From the NCBI GenBank assembly GCA_045590415.1, contig JAZNRA010000139.1:1-5064 (forward strand): DNA of 5,064 bases, read 5' to 3'. Of this stretch, positions 4,969 to 5,064 are shown piece after piece. The notes beneath the pieces were generated by a model. The model was given only the letters and a program-made list of their open reading frames with translations, ran no database searches and was not told where the DNA came from. Source of the DNA: RGIG3009 sp045590415. GTDB lineage: Bacteria; Bacillota; Clostridia; Oscillospirales; Acutalibacteraceae. The stretch's first letter is position 1. Each line of letters opens with the position of its first letter. Made by a program: the position numbers and the translations under genes.

Positions 4969-4997
4969 TTGACAATACAGAATTACTGTGGTATAAT
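4969..4997 (+). promoter_or_regulatory. Strong extended -10 promoter reading toward the right edge (and toward rep if circular)
   Basis: A perfect TTGACA (4969-4974) and a perfect TATAAT (4992-4997) are 17 bases apart, with the extended element TGg at 4989-4991. This is the same architecture as the rep promoter. Transcription should start near 5004, giving a leader of about 32 bases to the ATG at 5036. The -10 box lies inside a dyad, so it is probably regulated. No comparably clear leftward promoter for the exonuclease gene is visible in 4883-5035. Confidence 0.85.
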
Positions 4998-5011
4998 ACA
5001 GAAAACAGTAA
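4983..5011. promoter_or_regulatory. CTGT-N8-ACAG dyad over the -10 box (LexA-box-like operator)
   Basis: CTGT (4986-4989) and ACAG (4998-5001) flank 8 bases that contain the whole TATAAT. A second right arm, ACAGTAA (5005-5011), pairs perfectly with TTACTGT (4983-4989). The 4-8-4 pattern equals the core of the E. coli-type LexA site, whereas typical Gram-positive LexA sites are different. A bound protein would block the promoter; its identity is unknown. Confidence 0.5.
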
Positions 5012-5035
5012 CGATTTTATAGGAGAACTAAAACA

Positions 5036-5064
5036 ATGAGTAATGAAGATTGGATTATTCTCAT
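5036..5064 (+). CDS. Start of a gene cut by the window edge (MSNEDWIIL...)
   Basis: An ATG at 5036 follows AGGAG (5021-5025) by 10 bases and lies downstream of a perfect extended -10 promoter. Nine full codons, MSNEDWIIL, are visible before the edge. Nothing can be said about function. If the window is a complete circle joined directly, the frame continues IHQEKK and stops at base 18, giving a 15-aa peptide just upstream of rep; otherwise it is a longer gene outside the window. Confidence 0.6.

Noticed and set aside
4883..4975. N-terminal extension of the exonuclease with a ten-leucine hydrophobic segment
   Set aside because: It would start at a TTG without a ribosome site, and the leucines come from the trinucleotide repeat. 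The ATG at 4882 has GGAGG at ideal spacing and the exonuclease domain begins at once.
1..5064. tRNA, rRNA, CRISPR array, insertion sequence ends, relaxase or transposase
   Set aside because: No cloverleaf, spaced identical repeats, terminal inverted repeats with transposase, or mobilisation gene could be found by reading both strands.

Overview
The window looks like a small theta-type plasmid, or the backbone of a larger one, from a low-GC Gram-positive host, most likely a gut-type Clostridia/Bacillota. This is inferred from near-consensus sigma-A promoters (TTGACA-17-TATAAT), strong GGAGG-type ribosome binding sites, a Rep_3 initiator, a HTH/coiled-coil partition-like gene and a style of XRE regulator common in Clostridia. 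No database search was possible.

Layout. (1) Bases 1-110 are the rep control region: two inverted repeats and an extended -10 promoter. (2) Bases 111-869 (+) encode the Rep_3 replication initiator. (3) Bases 870-1079 are non-coding and end in a bidirectional terminator facing a converging gene. (4) Bases 1080-1637 (-) encode an unknown 185-aa protein with its own promoter. (5) Bases 1709-2869 (-) are a two-gene operon: an XRE-type HTH protein with a coiled coil and a C-terminal membrane helix, then a HTH/coiled-coil protein ending in a Trp-rich tail. (6) Bases 2870-3040 are a divergent promoter region with TTCC...GGAA dyads. (7) Bases 3041-3172 (+) are a 43-codon gene with good expression signals. 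(8) Bases 3228-4882 (-) are a translationally coupled pair: a DnaQ-like 3'-5' exonuclease with a C-terminal BRCT domain, then a 158-aa protein ending in a cysteine cluster. (9) Bases 4883-5035 are a second divergent control region with a trinucleotide microsatellite and a strong rightward promoter. Its -10 box lies inside a CTGT-N8-ACAG dyad. (10) From 5036 a coding start runs off the window end. If the molecule is circular, that frame closes after 15 codons just upstream of rep.

How it may work together (inference). Rep starts replication and is probably autoregulated through the dyad abutting its -35 box. The two HTH/coiled-coil proteins could tie plasmid DNA to the membrane for segregation or copy control, with the XRE protein repressing the divergent promoters. 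The exonuclease-BRCT/cysteine-cluster pair looks like a DNA repair or processing module. Base composition is mosaic: the 1.1-2.9 kb block is clearly richer in GC than rep and the exonuclease gene, which suggests assembly from modules of different origin.
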